From Streptomyces fulvoviolaceus (GTDB lineage Bacteria > Actinomycetota > Actinomycetes > Streptomycetales > Streptomycetaceae): DNA of 64,000 bases. Shown piece after piece: positions 41,215 to 51,344 of this stretch. The number at the start of each line of letters is the position of its first letter. Positions within the stretch are counted from its first letter, which is position 1. The stretch is from assembly GCF_000718165.1 (NCBI RefSeq), contig NZ_JOEY01000007.1, positions 272,106-336,105 on the forward strand, given 5' to 3'. The notes beneath the pieces are model-generated. The model made no database searches. It had not been told where the DNA came from and worked only from the letters and a program-made list of their open reading frames with translations. A program made the translations under genes and the position numbers.

Positions 41215-42219
41215 TCAGTACTTGCGGGTGGGGAGGGCGGCCTTGGCCTGGTCCTGCATGAAGTCGCCCTCCTTGGTCTTGATCCAGCGCTCGACCGTCT
41301 CGCCGTCCTTGACCTTCTGGACGACCTCCATCAGCTGGGGGCCGAGCAGCGGGTTGCACTCGACGATGGCGTTGATCTTGCCCTCGGACATGGCGATGAA
41401 GCCGTCCTTCACACCGTCGACCGTGACGATCAGGATGTCCTTGCCGGGCTTCTTGCCGGCCGCCTCGATGGCCTGGATGGCGCCGATGCCCATGTCGTCG
41501 TTGTGCGCGAACAGCACGTCGATGTCCGGGTTGGACTGCAGGAAGGCGGCCATGACCTGCTTGCCGCCGGCCCGGGTGAAGTCGCCGGTCTGGCTGACGA
41601 CGATCTTCCAGTCGTCCGCGTGGTCGGCGTCCATGACCTCCTTGAAGCCCTTGGCGCGCTCGATCGCGGGGGCGGCACCGGTGGTGCCCTCCAGCTGGGC
41701 GATCTTCACGGCGCCCTTGTGACCGGCCTTCTCCAGGACCTTCTCCAGGATCTTGGCGGCGCGCCGGCCCTCGTCCGTGAAGTCGGAGCCGACCAGGGTC
41801 ACGTACAGGGACTCGTCGGAGGTCTCGACGGAGCGGTCGGTGAGGACCACCGGGATCTTCTTGGCCTTGGCCTCCTTCAGCACCGCGTCCCAGCCGGTGA
41901 CGACCACCGGCGAGAAGGCTATGACGTCCACGCCCTGGGTGATGTAGCTGCGGATCGCGGAGATCTGGTTCTCCTGCTTCTGCTGCGCGTCGGAGAACTT
42001 CAGGGTGTAGCCCGCGGTCTTGGCCGCTTCCTTCACCGAGTCGGTGTTGGCGCTGCGCCAGCCGCTCTCCGAGCCGACCTGGGAGAAGCCGAGGACGAGC
42101 GCCTTGCTGCCGCCGGAGGTGGAGTCCGAGGCGCTGTCGTCCTCCTTGGCGCAGGCCGCCAGGCCCGTCGCAGCCGCCACGCCGACCGCCGCGGTGAGGA
42201 AGTTCCTTCTGCTGAGCAT
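41215..42219 (-). CDS. Sugar-binding lipoprotein, YtfQ type
   Basis: 334 residues. N-terminus LSRRNFLTAAVGVAAATGL with twin Arg and a lipobox ending LAAC (Cys23), so Tat- or Sec-exported and lipid-anchored. Peripla_BP_4 fold: LVLGFSQVGSESGWRSANT, the SAIRSYITQGVDVIAFSPVV hinge region, VLFAHNDDMGIGAIQAIEAA, VTVDGVKDGF, and AIVECNPLLGPQL. The GFSQVGSESGWR start and overall pattern match galactofuranose-binding YtfQ. AAGGAG before ATG 42219. First structural gene after LacI. Confidence 0.95.
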   Translation of the reverse strand: MLSRRNFLTAAVGVAAATGLAACAKEDDSASDSTSGGSKALVLGFSQVGSESGWRSANTDSVKEAAKTAGYTLKFSDAQQKQENQISAIRSYITQGVDVIAFSPVVVTGWDAVLKEAKAKKIPVVLTDRSVETSDESLYVTLVGSDFTDEGRRAAKILEKVLEKAGHKGAVKIAQLEGTTGAAPAIERAKGFKEVMDADHADDWKIVVSQTGDFTRAGGKQVMAAFLQSNPDIDVLFAHNDDMGIGAIQAIEAAGKKPGKDILIVTVDGVKDGFIAMSEGKINAIVECNPLLGPQLMEVVQKVKDGETVERWIKTKEGDFMQDQAKAALPTRKY

Positions 42220-42298
42220 GTGTCTTCTCCTTTGAAGAGCCGGTCCGGGGATGGACCACTGGTGCTCGATGGGACCGGCCGCGCTGCGTCCAGCCTGT

Positions 42299-42324
42299 CG
42301 ATCATTGTTCGAAATATCGGCCAC
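42299..42324. promoter_or_regulatory. CGATATTTCGAACAA element upstream of the binding-protein gene
   Basis: Minus strand (coding) reads CGATATTTCGAACAAT, 80-100 nt before the start. Nearly identical (14/15) to CGATATCTCGAACAA before the dehydratase gene. Candidate regulator site shared by both operons. Confidence 0.55.
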
Positions 42325-42350
42325 ACCGATGGCGGGAAGTCGATCGGTCG

Positions 42351-42373
42351 GTGCCGTTGGTGCCGTTGGTGCC
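42351..42373. repeat. 9-bp tandem repeat
   Basis: GTGCCGTTG in 2.6 copies between the LacI stop and the binding-protein promoter. Minor simple repeat. Confidence 0.6.
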
Positions 42374-42376
42374 ACC

Positions 42377-43423
42377 TCAGCCGGGAGCGGCCCCCGGCTG
42401 GGGGATGTACGGAAAGGTGCTGGCGCGGACGACGAGTTGAGGTTCGATGGCGATCCGGGACGTCCCGGAGGGGGTACGGCCCTCGATGAGATCGAGGAGC
42501 AGGCCGATGCTCCGCTTGCCCACCGTCGCGAAGTCCTGCCGGACGGTGGTGAGCGGCGGAGCGAAGAACTCCGACTCCGGGATGTCGTCGAAGCCGACCA
42601 CCGCGACGTCCTGGGGAGTGCGCACTCCCGCCTCACGCAGAGCCCGCAACACCCCCAGTGCCATCTGGTCGTTGGCGACGAAGACGGCGGTGAGGCCGCG
42701 GCCCACCCAGCCGGCCAGTTCCTGGCCCGCACGGTAGCCCGACAGCGGACTCCAGTCACCCCCCAGCGGCAGCGGCGGTTCGACACCCGCCTCTTCGAGG
42801 GTCGATCGCCAGCCCTCGGCCCGGTCCGCCGCCTCCTGCCAGTCCTCGGGTCCGGCGAGATGCCAGACCGTGCGGTGACCGGAGGCCAGCAGATGGCCGG
42901 TGGCCAACCGCGCGCCCAGATGCTGGTCCACGTTGACGCTGGGGATCTCCACGCCGGACCCGGTTCCCACGGCCACCACCGGGAAGGGGTGGCGGAGTTC
43001 GGCGAGGGCCTCGACCGCCGACCGCTGCGGGGCGAGGGCGATCACCCCCTCCACCCCACCCTCACTGAGGTGGGCCAGGGCCTCGGACAGCGTCTCCACC
43101 GTCAGCCTGCGCAGACTGACCGTCGAGACGACATACCCCTCGGCACGCGCCGCCTCCTCCAGCGCGAACAGCGTGCTGGCCGGTCCGTAGAGCGTGGTGT
43201 TGGAGGCGACGACACCGAGGGTGCGGGTGCGCCGGGTGGCCAGGGCCCGGGCGGAGGAGTTGCGGCGGTAGCCCATCTCCTCGATGGCGTGCAGCACCTT
43301 GGCCCGTGTCTCGTCCCGCACATTGGGGTGATCCCCCAACACGCGGGACACGGTCTGATGGGACACGCCGGCCAGGCGTGCCACGTCGGCCATGGTGGGC
43401 GGCCGGAGCTGGATGTGGGTCAC
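42377..43423 (-). CDS. LacI-family regulator of the furanose transporter
   Basis: 348 residues. Helix-turn-helix TMADVARLAGVSHQTVSRVL, hinge region RRNSSARALATRRT and a periplasmic-binding-type effector domain (GVVASNTTLYGPAS, VIALAPQRSAVEALAEL, VAVVGFDDIPESEFFAPPL). The recognition helix VSHQTVSRV keeps the Gln and Arg of E. coli LacI (VSYQTVSRV) with Tyr replaced by His. Start GTG 43423 after AAGGAGG. Followed by a hairpin and then the binding-protein gene on the same strand. Probably represses this transporter and itself in the absence of sugar. Confidence 0.94.
   Translation of the reverse strand: MTHIQLRPPTMADVARLAGVSHQTVSRVLGDHPNVRDETRAKVLHAIEEMGYRRNSSARALATRRTRTLGVVASNTTLYGPASTLFALEEAARAEGYVVSTVSLRRLTVETLSEALAHLSEGGVEGVIALAPQRSAVEALAELRHPFPVVAVGTGSGVEIPSVNVDQHLGARLATGHLLASGHRTVWHLAGPEDWQEAADRAEGWRSTLEEAGVEPPLPLGGDWSPLSGYRAGQELAGWVGRGLTAVFVANDQMALGVLRALREAGVRTPQDVAVVGFDDIPESEFFAPPLTTVRQDFATVGKRSIGLLLDLIEGRTPSGTSRIAIEPQLVVRASTFPYIPQPGAAPG
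42378..42400 (-). terminator. Hairpin overlapping the LacI stop codon
   Basis: CAGCCGGG / CCCGGCTG (8 bp) with a 7-nt loop; the left arm includes part of the stop codon on the minus strand. Confidence 0.5.
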
Positions 43424-43614
43424 GGCCGCACCTCCTTGGTGGTCGTCTGCCGGTAAGTCCTGTGGGGCGGGCGGATGGTTCCGCGCCGTCGGCTTCACGC
43501 CGGGATTCCGGAAAGCCCCAAGACACCGGGCGGAAAAGCGGGTTGAGGCACTGCCGACACGACGCTCGTACCTCCTTGGATGCCGTTGGGAGACGACTGG
43601 TGAATGCGGACGTC

Positions 43615-43645
43615 ATTGTGAGCGCTAACAATTGATGGCGGTCAA
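43615..43645 (-). promoter_or_regulatory. lac-type operator and lacI-family promoter
   Basis: ATTGTGAGCGCTAACAATT at 43615-43633 differs at one base from the symmetric E. coli lac operator half-sites. On the minus strand TTGACC (43640-43645) and CACAAT (43615-43620) sit 19 bp apart around it, so binding would occlude the promoter of the LacI-family gene. Confidence 0.7.
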
Positions 43646-43820
43646 GAGGGCTGCATCAGGGAAGTCGTCACGGTTGGATAACGCGGCAGGCGGCCGCCCC
43701 GACCGACGAGGGACCGGTAACGTCCCTGGGTGCGGCCGTGAAAGTCGGGCGGACCGGACCGGCGGACGCCGTCCCGGCCGTCGCGCAGGAACCGTTGTGA
43801 ACCGTTGTGGGTTCGACCCA

Positions 43821-43850
43821 TTGACACTCCGACCGGGTCGTCCCTACTGT
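43821..43850 (+). promoter_or_regulatory. Vegetative-type promoter of the dehydratase operon
   Basis: TTGACA (43821-43826), 18-bp spacer, TACTGT (43845-43850), close to the HrdB consensus; transcription would begin near 43857, just before the TCGAACAAGT repeats. Confidence 0.75.
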
Positions 43851-43862
43851 CGCGACAGCATT

Positions 43863-43891
43863 TCGAACAAGTGACGATATCTCGAACAAGT
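43863..43891 (+). repeat. Direct repeats TCGAACAAGT, candidate operator
   Basis: Two exact 10-bp copies (43863-43872, 43882-43891), start-to-start 19 bp, in the 5' leader of the dehydratase mRNA. The second is preceded by CGATATC, giving CGATATCTCGAACAA, shared with the furanose-transporter operon. Confidence 0.6.
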
Positions 43892-43912
43892 CAAAGAGGA
43901 CTGGGGAGTACC

Positions 43913-45073
43913 GTGCGCATCACGGGAATCAGCACGCACGTGGTCGGGACGCCGTGGCGGAACCTGACCTACGTCCAGGTGCACACCGACGAGGGACTCA
44001 CCGGCGTCGGCGAGACCCGCATGCTGGGCCACACCGACGCGCTGCTCGGCTATCTGCGCGAGGCAGAGGCCAACCACATTCTCGGGTCGGACCCGTTCGC
44101 TGTCGAGGACCTGGTCCGCCGGATGAAGTACGGCGACTACGGGCGCGCCGGCGAGATCGTGATGTCCGGCATCGCCGTGATCGAGATGGCCTGCTGGGAC
44201 ATCAAGGGCAAGGCCCTCGGGGTGCCGGTGTGGCAGCTGCTCGGCGGCAAGGTGACCGACAAGGTCAAGGCCTACGCCAACGGCTGGTACACCACCGAGC
44301 GCACCCCGGAGGCGTACCACAAGGCGGCCCAGAAGGTCATGGAGCGCGGTTACAAGGCGCTCAAGATCGACCCCTTCGGGACCGGGCACTTCGAGCTGGA
44401 CCACGAGGAGACCCTGTACTCGGTCTCCCTGATCGAGGCCGTGCGCGACGCCATCGGGCCGGACTCCGAGCTGATGCTGGAGATGCACGGCCGCTTCTCC
44501 CCCGCCACCGCCATCCGCCTCGCCAAGGAGCTCGCGCCCTTCAAGCCCGCGTGGCTGGAGGAGCCCTGCCCGCCGGAGAACCTGAAGGCGCTGGAGAAGG
44601 TCGCCGCCAAGGTCGACATCCCGGTCGCCACGGGTGAGCGGATCCACGACCGGATCGAGTTCCGGGAGCTCTTCGAGAGCCAGGCCGTGGACATCATCCA
44701 GCCGGACGTGGGTCACATCGGCGGCATCTGGGAGACCCGCAAGCTGGCCGCGACCGCCGAGGCGCACTACGTGCTGGTCGCGCCGCACAACGTGGGCGGG
44801 CCGGTCCTGACCGCCGCCTCCCTCCAGGTCGGGTTCACCTCGCCGAACTTCAAGATCCTCGAGCACTTCAACGACTTCGCGGACGCGGAGATCAAGAAGG
44901 TGATCTCGGGGGCGCCGGAGGTCGTGGACGGCTACTTCCACCTCTCCGACAAGCCCGGCCTCGGTGTCGAGCTGGACGTGGACGCGGCGGCGGAGTTCCC
45001 ACAGCAGCAGGCCCGGTTCGACCTGTGGGCCGAGGGCTGGGAGCAGCGCAAGCCGAAGGGCAGCGAGAAGTGA
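43913..45073 (+). CDS. Enolase-superfamily sugar-acid dehydratase (galactonate dehydratase-like)
   Basis: 386 residues of the mandelate racemase/muconate lactonizing family. N-terminal capping domain (RITGISTHVVGTPWRNLTYV, DEGLTGVGE, AVIEMACWDIKGKALGVPVW). The barrel has KALKIDPFG with the Lys pair, metal ligands in LEMHGR, WLEEP and ATGERI, then QPDVGHIGG and the catalytic His in VAPHNVGGPV. This set and the HGR motif match D-galactonate dehydratase-type enzymes, which remove water from aldonic acids to give 2-keto-3-deoxy acids. The precise sugar (galactonate, arabinonate, fuconate) cannot be read. GTG 43913 after GGGGAG. First gene of the operon. Confidence 0.9.
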   Translation: MRITGISTHVVGTPWRNLTYVQVHTDEGLTGVGETRMLGHTDALLGYLREAEANHILGSDPFAVEDLVRRMKYGDYGRAGEIVMSGIAVIEMACWDIKGKALGVPVWQLLGGKVTDKVKAYANGWYTTERTPEAYHKAAQKVMERGYKALKIDPFGTGHFELDHEETLYSVSLIEAVRDAIGPDSELMLEMHGRFSPATAIRLAKELAPFKPAWLEEPCPPENLKALEKVAAKVDIPVATGERIHDRIEFRELFESQAVDIIQPDVGHIGGIWETRKLAATAEAHYVLVAPHNVGGPVLTAASLQVGFTSPNFKILEHFNDFADAEIKKVISGAPEVVDGYFHLSDKPGLGVELDVDAAAEFPQQQARFDLWAEGWEQRKPKGSEK

Positions 45074-46092
45074 GCACCGCTGACGCCGGGGGCACCGCCG
45101 TCGTCATCGAGGCTCCCGGCGAGCACCGCCTCGTCGCGCACGAGCCGCGGCAGCCGGCGGCCGGCGAGGCGCTCGTCCGGGTCCACGCCTCCGGCATCTG
45201 CGGCAGCGACCGCGAGGTCTACCAGGGCAACCGGCCGGAAGGGTACGTCCGTTACCCCCTCACCCCGGGTCACGAGTGGTCCGGAACGGTCGAGGCGGTC
45301 GGGGCCGGGGTGCCTTCGAGTCTCGTAGGCCGCAAGGTAGTTGGCGAGGGGTTCCGGAACTGCCAGGTGTGCGACCGCTGTCACGCGGGCGAGACCACCC
45401 TGTGCACGGCCGGGTACGAGGAGACCGGGTTCACCCAGCCGGGCGCCATGGCCACCACCCTCACGCTGCCCGCCCGTCTGCTGCACGTTCTGTCCGACGA
45501 CGCGGATCTGACGGCGGCGGCGCTGCTGGAGCCGGCCGCGTGCATCGCGGCCGCCGCGATCAAGGCGAACGCGCTGCCGGGCGAGAGGGTCGCCGTCGTG
45601 GGCACGGGAACGCTCGGGATGTTCGCCGTTCAGTTCCTGAAGGCGGGATCGCCGGCCGAGCTGCTCGTCGTGGGGACGCGTCCGGACCGGGCGGAGCTGT
45701 CGAAGCGGTTCGGCGCCACGGACTTCCGGACGAAGGACCAGGCACTCCCCGACGACTTCGACGTCGTCATCGAGACCGCCGGGTCCGCGGACGCGGCACG
45801 CACCGCCGCCGCCCTGCTGAGACGCGGTGGGCGGCTGGTCCTCACGGGGATTCCCGCGCCGGGTGCGGACGGGCTCGACCCGACCGATCTCGTCGTACGG
45901 CAGCTGGAGGTGCACACCGTGTTCGGTGCGGCGCCGGATGCCTGGGCGCACACCGTGCGGGTCTTCGGCGCCGGGCTCCTCGATCCGCTGCCGCTCGTCA
46001 CGCACGAGCTGCCGCTGGACGAGTTCCCGCAGGCCATCGAGTTGGTGGGGTCCGGCGATCCGAAGGTCGGGAAGGTCCTGCTGCGGCCATGA
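45070..46092 (+). CDS. Zinc-dependent alcohol/sugar dehydrogenase
   Basis: 340 residues, medium-chain dehydrogenase. Catalytic zinc region GICGSDREV and GHEWSGTVEAVG; the structural zinc site has four Cys in CQVCDRCHAGETTLC. The NAD-binding segment is VAVVGTGTLGMFAVQFLKAG. Related to L-threonine/polyol (galactitol, sorbitol) dehydrogenases. GTG 45070 overlaps the dehydratase stop (GTGA), so the two are coupled and likely act in the same oxidative sugar pathway, for example oxidation of the aldose or of a deoxy-keto acid intermediate. Confidence 0.92.
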   Translation: MSTADAGGTAVVIEAPGEHRLVAHEPRQPAAGEALVRVHASGICGSDREVYQGNRPEGYVRYPLTPGHEWSGTVEAVGAGVPSSLVGRKVVGEGFRNCQVCDRCHAGETTLCTAGYEETGFTQPGAMATTLTLPARLLHVLSDDADLTAAALLEPAACIAAAAIKANALPGERVAVVGTGTLGMFAVQFLKAGSPAELLVVGTRPDRAELSKRFGATDFRTKDQALPDDFDVVIETAGSADAARTAAALLRRGGRLVLTGIPAPGADGLDPTDLVVRQLEVHTVFGAAPDAWAHTVRVFGAGLLDPLPLVTHELPLDEFPQAIELVGSGDPKVGKVLLRP

Positions 46093-46106
46093 CACACCCC
46101 TGAGCC

Positions 46107-46148
46107 GTATGCCGGTACGGGGCGCCTGACGACTCCGTACCGGCATAC
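46107..46148 (+). terminator. Terminator after the dehydrogenase gene
   Basis: Perfect 14-bp stem GTATGCCGGTACGG / CCGTACCGGCATAC with a 14-nt loop, 15 nt after the stop. Confidence 0.85.
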
Positions 46149-46186
46149 ATCCAAAGTCTTGTGCACCCAGAGCCGCGAACCTCGTC

Positions 46187-46199
46187 CGAAATACCGAAC
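46187..46199 (+). promoter_or_regulatory. CGAAATACCGAAC element before the unknown gene
   Basis: CGAAATACCGAAC 23 nt before the GTG, followed by a partial repeat CCGAAC. The same 13-mer lies upstream of the arabinanase gene in the same orientation relative to the gene. Confidence 0.55.
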
Positions 46200-46222
46200 C
46201 TGCCGAACCTGAAGGACAGATT

Positions 46223-47191
46223 GTGACCGACTCCACCGCCCCCGCATCCCGACGGCCCGGTGAGCAGGCGCTCGCCGCGCTCGGCCTGAACACGCCGGCC
46301 CTCGACCCCTCCGACGCCTCTCCGCACACCTTCCCCGGCGGCGGCCGCTGGCGTACCGAGGTTCCCTCCGTGGAGGGGCCCGAGGCGCTCTCCGTGGTCC
46401 TCAAGGAGGCCTCGCGGCTCGATGTACCGATCCACCGGGTCAGCCAGGGCAGCGGTGTCTGGATGCTCACCGACGCCGAGATCACCGAGATGGTGGAGGC
46501 GACGGCGGAGCGTGACATCGAGCTCTGCCTGTTCACCGGCCCGCGCGGCACCTGGGACATCGGCGGCTCCACCCGTACCGACTCCAAGGGCGCCGGGCTG
46601 CGGGCCCGCGGCCACGACGCGGTCGCCGGGTGCGTCGAGGACGCCGTACGCGCGACCGAGCTGGGGGTGAAGTGCCTGCTCGTCGCCGACGAGGGGGTGC
46701 TGTGGACCCTGCACCGGGCGCGGGTCGCCGGGATCATCCCGGCCGACACGACGCTGAAGGTGTCGGCGCTGATCGGGCCGGTGAACCCGGCCGCGTACGC
46801 CGTGTACGAGCAACTCGGCGGCGACTCGCTCAACGTGCCGAGCGATCTGACGCTCGATCACCTCACCGAGATCCGGCGGGTGTCGGCCGCCCCCATGGAC
46901 ATGTACATCGAGGCTCCCGACGATCTCGGCGGCTATGTGCGGATGTACGAGGTCGCCGAGCTGATCCGGCGCGGCGCACCGCTCTACCTGAAGTTCGGCC
47001 TGTCGAAGGCGCCCGGGATCTACCCCTACGGGCACCACATGCGCGACCTGACGCTGAACACGGCCAAGGAAAGAGTGCGGCGCGGCCGGCTCGCCCTGGA
47101 CCTGCTCGCGCGGCACGGCGCGGACGGCGACATGGCGCCGCTCGGCTCACGGCTGCCGGGCGCGCTGAAGCGGTTCGAAACACCTGCATAA
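46223..47191 (+). CDS. Protein of unknown function in sugar operon (U32-like TIM-barrel pattern)
   Basis: 322 residues, cytosolic, no confident family. Sequence alternates beta strands and helices as in a TIM barrel: [20 protein letters not shown], then [107 protein letters not shown]. The [15 protein letters not shown] strand-helix resembles U32-type barrels, but the Cys cluster of U32 peptidases is absent. GTG 46223 with AGGA. Position between a dehydrogenase and a sugar importer suggests an aldolase, dehydratase or isomerase acting on a deoxy sugar acid, which is inference. Confidence 0.75.
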   Translation: MTDSTAPASRRPGEQALAALGLNTPALDPSDASPHTFPGGGRWRTEVPSVEGPEALSVVLKEASRLDVPIHRVSQGSGVWMLTDAEITEMVEATAERDIELCLFTGPRGTWDIGGSTRTDSKGAGLRARGHDAVAGCVEDAVRATELGVKCLLVADEGVLWTLHRARVAGIIPADTTLKVSALIGPVNPAAYAVYEQLGGDSLNVPSDLTLDHLTEIRRVSAAPMDMYIEAPDDLGGYVRMYEVAELIRRGAPLYLKFGLSKAPGIYPYGHHMRDLTLNTAKERVRRGRLALDLLARHGADGDMAPLGSRLPGALKRFETPA

Positions 47192-47333
47192 CGTTCCGGA
47201 CAACGCCCCTTCACAAAACACGACGCAGTCGCACAGACTCCCACACGACTCCTCTCGGTCTCCTCTCGCACTGCCTACAGGGCGCCCGTACCGCCAGACC
47301 GCCCCCTGCCCCAAGACATCAAGGAAGATGATC

Positions 47334-48440
47334 ATGCGTACTCGCAGAGCCGCACTCGCCGCGATAGCCTCCGCCGCCTCCCTCGCACTGACCCTGACCG
47401 CCTGCGGCCAGAGCAGCGAAGGCGGCAGCGAGGAGAAGACCGAAAGCGCCAAGGGAGGCACCATCGGCATCGCGATGCCGACCAAGTCCTCCGAGCGCTG
47501 GATCGCCGACGGCAACAACGTCGTCAAGAACCTGGAGTCCAAGGGCTACAAGACCAAGCTGGTCTTCGGCGAGGACGACCCGGAGAACCAGGTCTCGCAG
47601 ATCGAGAACCTGATCACCCAGAACGTCAAGGCGCTGATCGTCGCGGCGATCGACAACAAGTCGCTGAACGGCGTGCTGCAGCAGGCCAAGGATGCGGGCA
47701 TCCCGGTCATCGCCTACGACCGCCTGATCCTCGGCACCCCGAACGTCGACTACTACGCGTCCTTCGACAACAGCAAGGTCGGCGAGCTCCAGGCCAACTA
47801 CATCGTCGAGAAGCTCGGCCTGAAGGAGGGCAAGGGCCCCTTCAACATCGAGCTCTTCGCCGGCTCCAACGACGACAACAACACCAAGTACTTCTTCAAC
47901 GGCGCGATGAGCGTCCTGCAGCCGTACATCAACGACAAGAAGCTCGTCGTCAAGTCCGGCCAGACCAAGCTCACCCAGGTCACCACCCTGCGCTGGGACG
48001 GCGCCACCGCCCAGCGGCGCATGGACGACATCCTGACCCGTACCTACACGAGCGGCCGGGTCGACGCGGTGCTCTCGCCGTACGACGGCATCTCGATCGG
48101 CATCCTGTCCGCGCTGAAGTCCGACGGCTACGGCACCAAGGCCAAGCCGCTGCCGGTCCTCACCGGCCAGGACGCCGAGCTGGCCTCGGTGAAGTCGATC
48201 ATCGCGGGCGGTCAGACGCAGACCGTCTACAAGGACACCCGTGAGCTGGCCAAGGTCGCCTCGAACATGGTGGACGCCGCGCTCAACGGCAAGAAGCCGG
48301 AGATCAACGACGACAAGACGTACGACAACGGTGCGAAGGTCATCCCGGCCTACCTGCTGGAGCCGGTGAGCGTCGACAAGACCAACTACGAGAAGGTCCT
48401 GGTCGACGGCGGCTACTACACCGCGGCCGACCTCAAGTAA
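47334..48440 (+). CDS. chvE: Multiple-monosaccharide-binding lipoprotein, ChvE type
   Basis: 368 residues. Lipoprotein signal [20 protein letters not shown] with lipobox ending LTAC. Peripla_BP_4 domain: [110 protein letters not shown] and [16 protein letters not shown]. This is the ChvE/GguB-system binding protein that accepts arabinose, galactose, xylose and glucose. ATG 47334 chosen for AAGGAAG six nt upstream (ATG 47328 is in frame but has no spacing). Confidence 0.93.
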   Translation: MRTRRAALAAIASAASLALTLTACGQSSEGGSEEKTESAKGGTIGIAMPTKSSERWIADGNNVVKNLESKGYKTKLVFGEDDPENQVSQIENLITQNVKALIVAAIDNKSLNGVLQQAKDAGIPVIAYDRLILGTPNVDYYASFDNSKVGELQANYIVEKLGLKEGKGPFNIELFAGSNDDNNTKYFFNGAMSVLQPYINDKKLVVKSGQTKLTQVTTLRWDGATAQRRMDDILTRTYTSGRVDAVLSPYDGISIGILSALKSDGYGTKAKPLPVLTGQDAELASVKSIIAGGQTQTVYKDTRELAKVASNMVDAALNGKKPEINDDKTYDNGAKVIPAYLLEPVSVDKTNYEKVLVDGGYYTAADLK

Positions 48441-48482
48441 TCCGTCGGCGCCTGTAACAAACACAGATTGGAAGGCACGACC

Positions 48483-50029
<1,547 letters not shown>

Positions 50030-50033
<4 letters not shown>

Positions 50034-51277
50034 GCACGGATGTGACCGCCAAGTCCCCGGCCCCGGCGCCGCCCGGGAAGAGCGGGGGTGCGGCCGCGGG
50101 AGGCGGCCTGCTGCAGCTGATGCTGGACGGCCTGCGGCGCAACATGCGCCAGTACGGCATGCTGATCGCGCTGGGTCTGATCGTCGCCCTGTTCGCGGTG
50201 TGGACCGACGGTGTCCTGCTCGAGCCGCGCAACGTCTCCAACCTGGTCCTGCAGAACAGCTACGTCCTGATCCTCGCCATCGGCATGATGATGGTCATCA
50301 TCGCGGGCCACATCGACCTCTCGGTCGGCTCGCTGACGGCGTTCGTGGGCGCGTTCGCGGCCGTGCTGACCGTGCAGCACGACGTGCCGTGGCCGGTCGC
50401 CGTGGCGCTGTGCCTCGTGGTCGGCGCGATAGCCGGTGCGATACAGGGCTTCTTCATCGCGTATCTCGGCATACCGTCGTTCATCGTCACCCTCGCCGGA
50501 ATGCTCGTCTTCCGCGGCTTCACCGAGATCCTGCTGGAGGGCCAGACCCTCGGCCCGTTCCCGGACAGCCTCCAGAAGATCGGCAACGGCTTCCTGCCGG
50601 AGACCGGCCCGGAGACCAACTATCACAACATCACGCTGCTCCTCGGCCTGGTCCTGATCGTCTTCGTGGTCCTTCAGGAAGTCCGGGACCGCAAGCGCCA
50701 GCAGGAGTTCTCGCTCGACGTGCTGCCGCGGAACATCTTCCTGCTCAAGCTCGTCTCGATCGTCTCCGCGGCCCTCGTCGTCACGCTGCTGCTCGCCAGC
50801 TACAAGGGCGCGCCGATCATCCTGCTGATCCTGGGCGTGCTGATCGTCGGCTACGGCTACGTCATGCGCAACGCCGTCTTCGGCCGCCACATCTACGCGA
50901 TCGGCGGCAACCTGCCGGCGGCGAAGCTGTCCGGTGTGAAGGACAAGAAGGTCACCTTCCTGGTCTTCCTGAACATGGGCGCGCTCGCGGCCCTGGCGGG
51001 TCTGGCGATCGCCGCCCGACTGAACGCGGCCTCCCCGAAGGCGGGCCTGAACTACGAACTCGAGGCGATCGCCTCGGCGTTCATCGGTGGCGCGTCCATG
51101 AGCGGCGGTGTGGGCACCGTCCTCGGCGCGATCATCGGCGGTCTCGTCCTCGGCGTGCTGAACAACGGCATGAACCTTCTCAGCGTCGGTTCCGACTGGC
51201 AGCAGGTCATCAAGGGCCTCGCGCTGCTGGCGGCGGTCGGGTTCGACGTGTGGAACAAGCGCAAGGTCGGTTCGTAG
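50030..51277 (+). CDS. mmsB: Multiple-monosaccharide ABC transporter permease, MmsB/GguB type
   Basis: 415 residues, longer than RbsC-type permeases (about 320) because of the insert containing [20 protein letters not shown] and the [17 protein letters not shown] loop typical of MmsB/GguB. Signatures: [20 protein letters not shown] and [20 protein letters not shown]. An N-terminal cytosolic Pro/Gly/Ala-rich segment precedes the first helix. ATG overlaps the mmsA stop (ATGA). A strong terminator follows. Confidence 0.95.
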
Positions 51278-51294
51278 ACCGGTTCGACCGGATC

Positions 51295-51318
51295 GGGCCC
51301 CGCCTCCTGGCGGGGCCC
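51295..51318 (+). terminator. Terminator after mmsB
   Basis: Perfect 10-bp stem GGGCCCCGCC / GGCGGGGCCC with loop TCCT, then TTCCC. Ends 26 nt before the epimerase start, so the epimerase may be expressed by readthrough. Confidence 0.85.
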
Positions 51319-51344
51319 TTCCCATGGGAGGGAGAGGGAGACCG

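Larger units (their letters stand above)
43424..43912. promoter_or_regulatory. 489-bp divergent control region, LacI and dehydratase operons
   Basis: No convincing gene; short open frames here lack ribosome sites and family resemblance. It holds a lac-like operator (43615-43633) with an overlapping minus-strand promoter, a strong plus-strand promoter (43821-43850), and two direct copies of TCGAACAAGT (43863-43872 and 43882-43891). The 43424-43600 part shows nothing recognizable. Confidence 0.7.

Noticed and set aside
42351..42373. Tandem 9-mer as a possible CRISPR or iteron array
   Set aside because: Only 2.6 copies, no spacers, no cas or rep genes.
43632..43874. 80-codon open frame in the divergent sugar-operon region
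   Set aside because: No ribosome site, Arg/Gly-rich composition, and it overlaps the lac-like operator and the TTGACA/TACTGT promoter.
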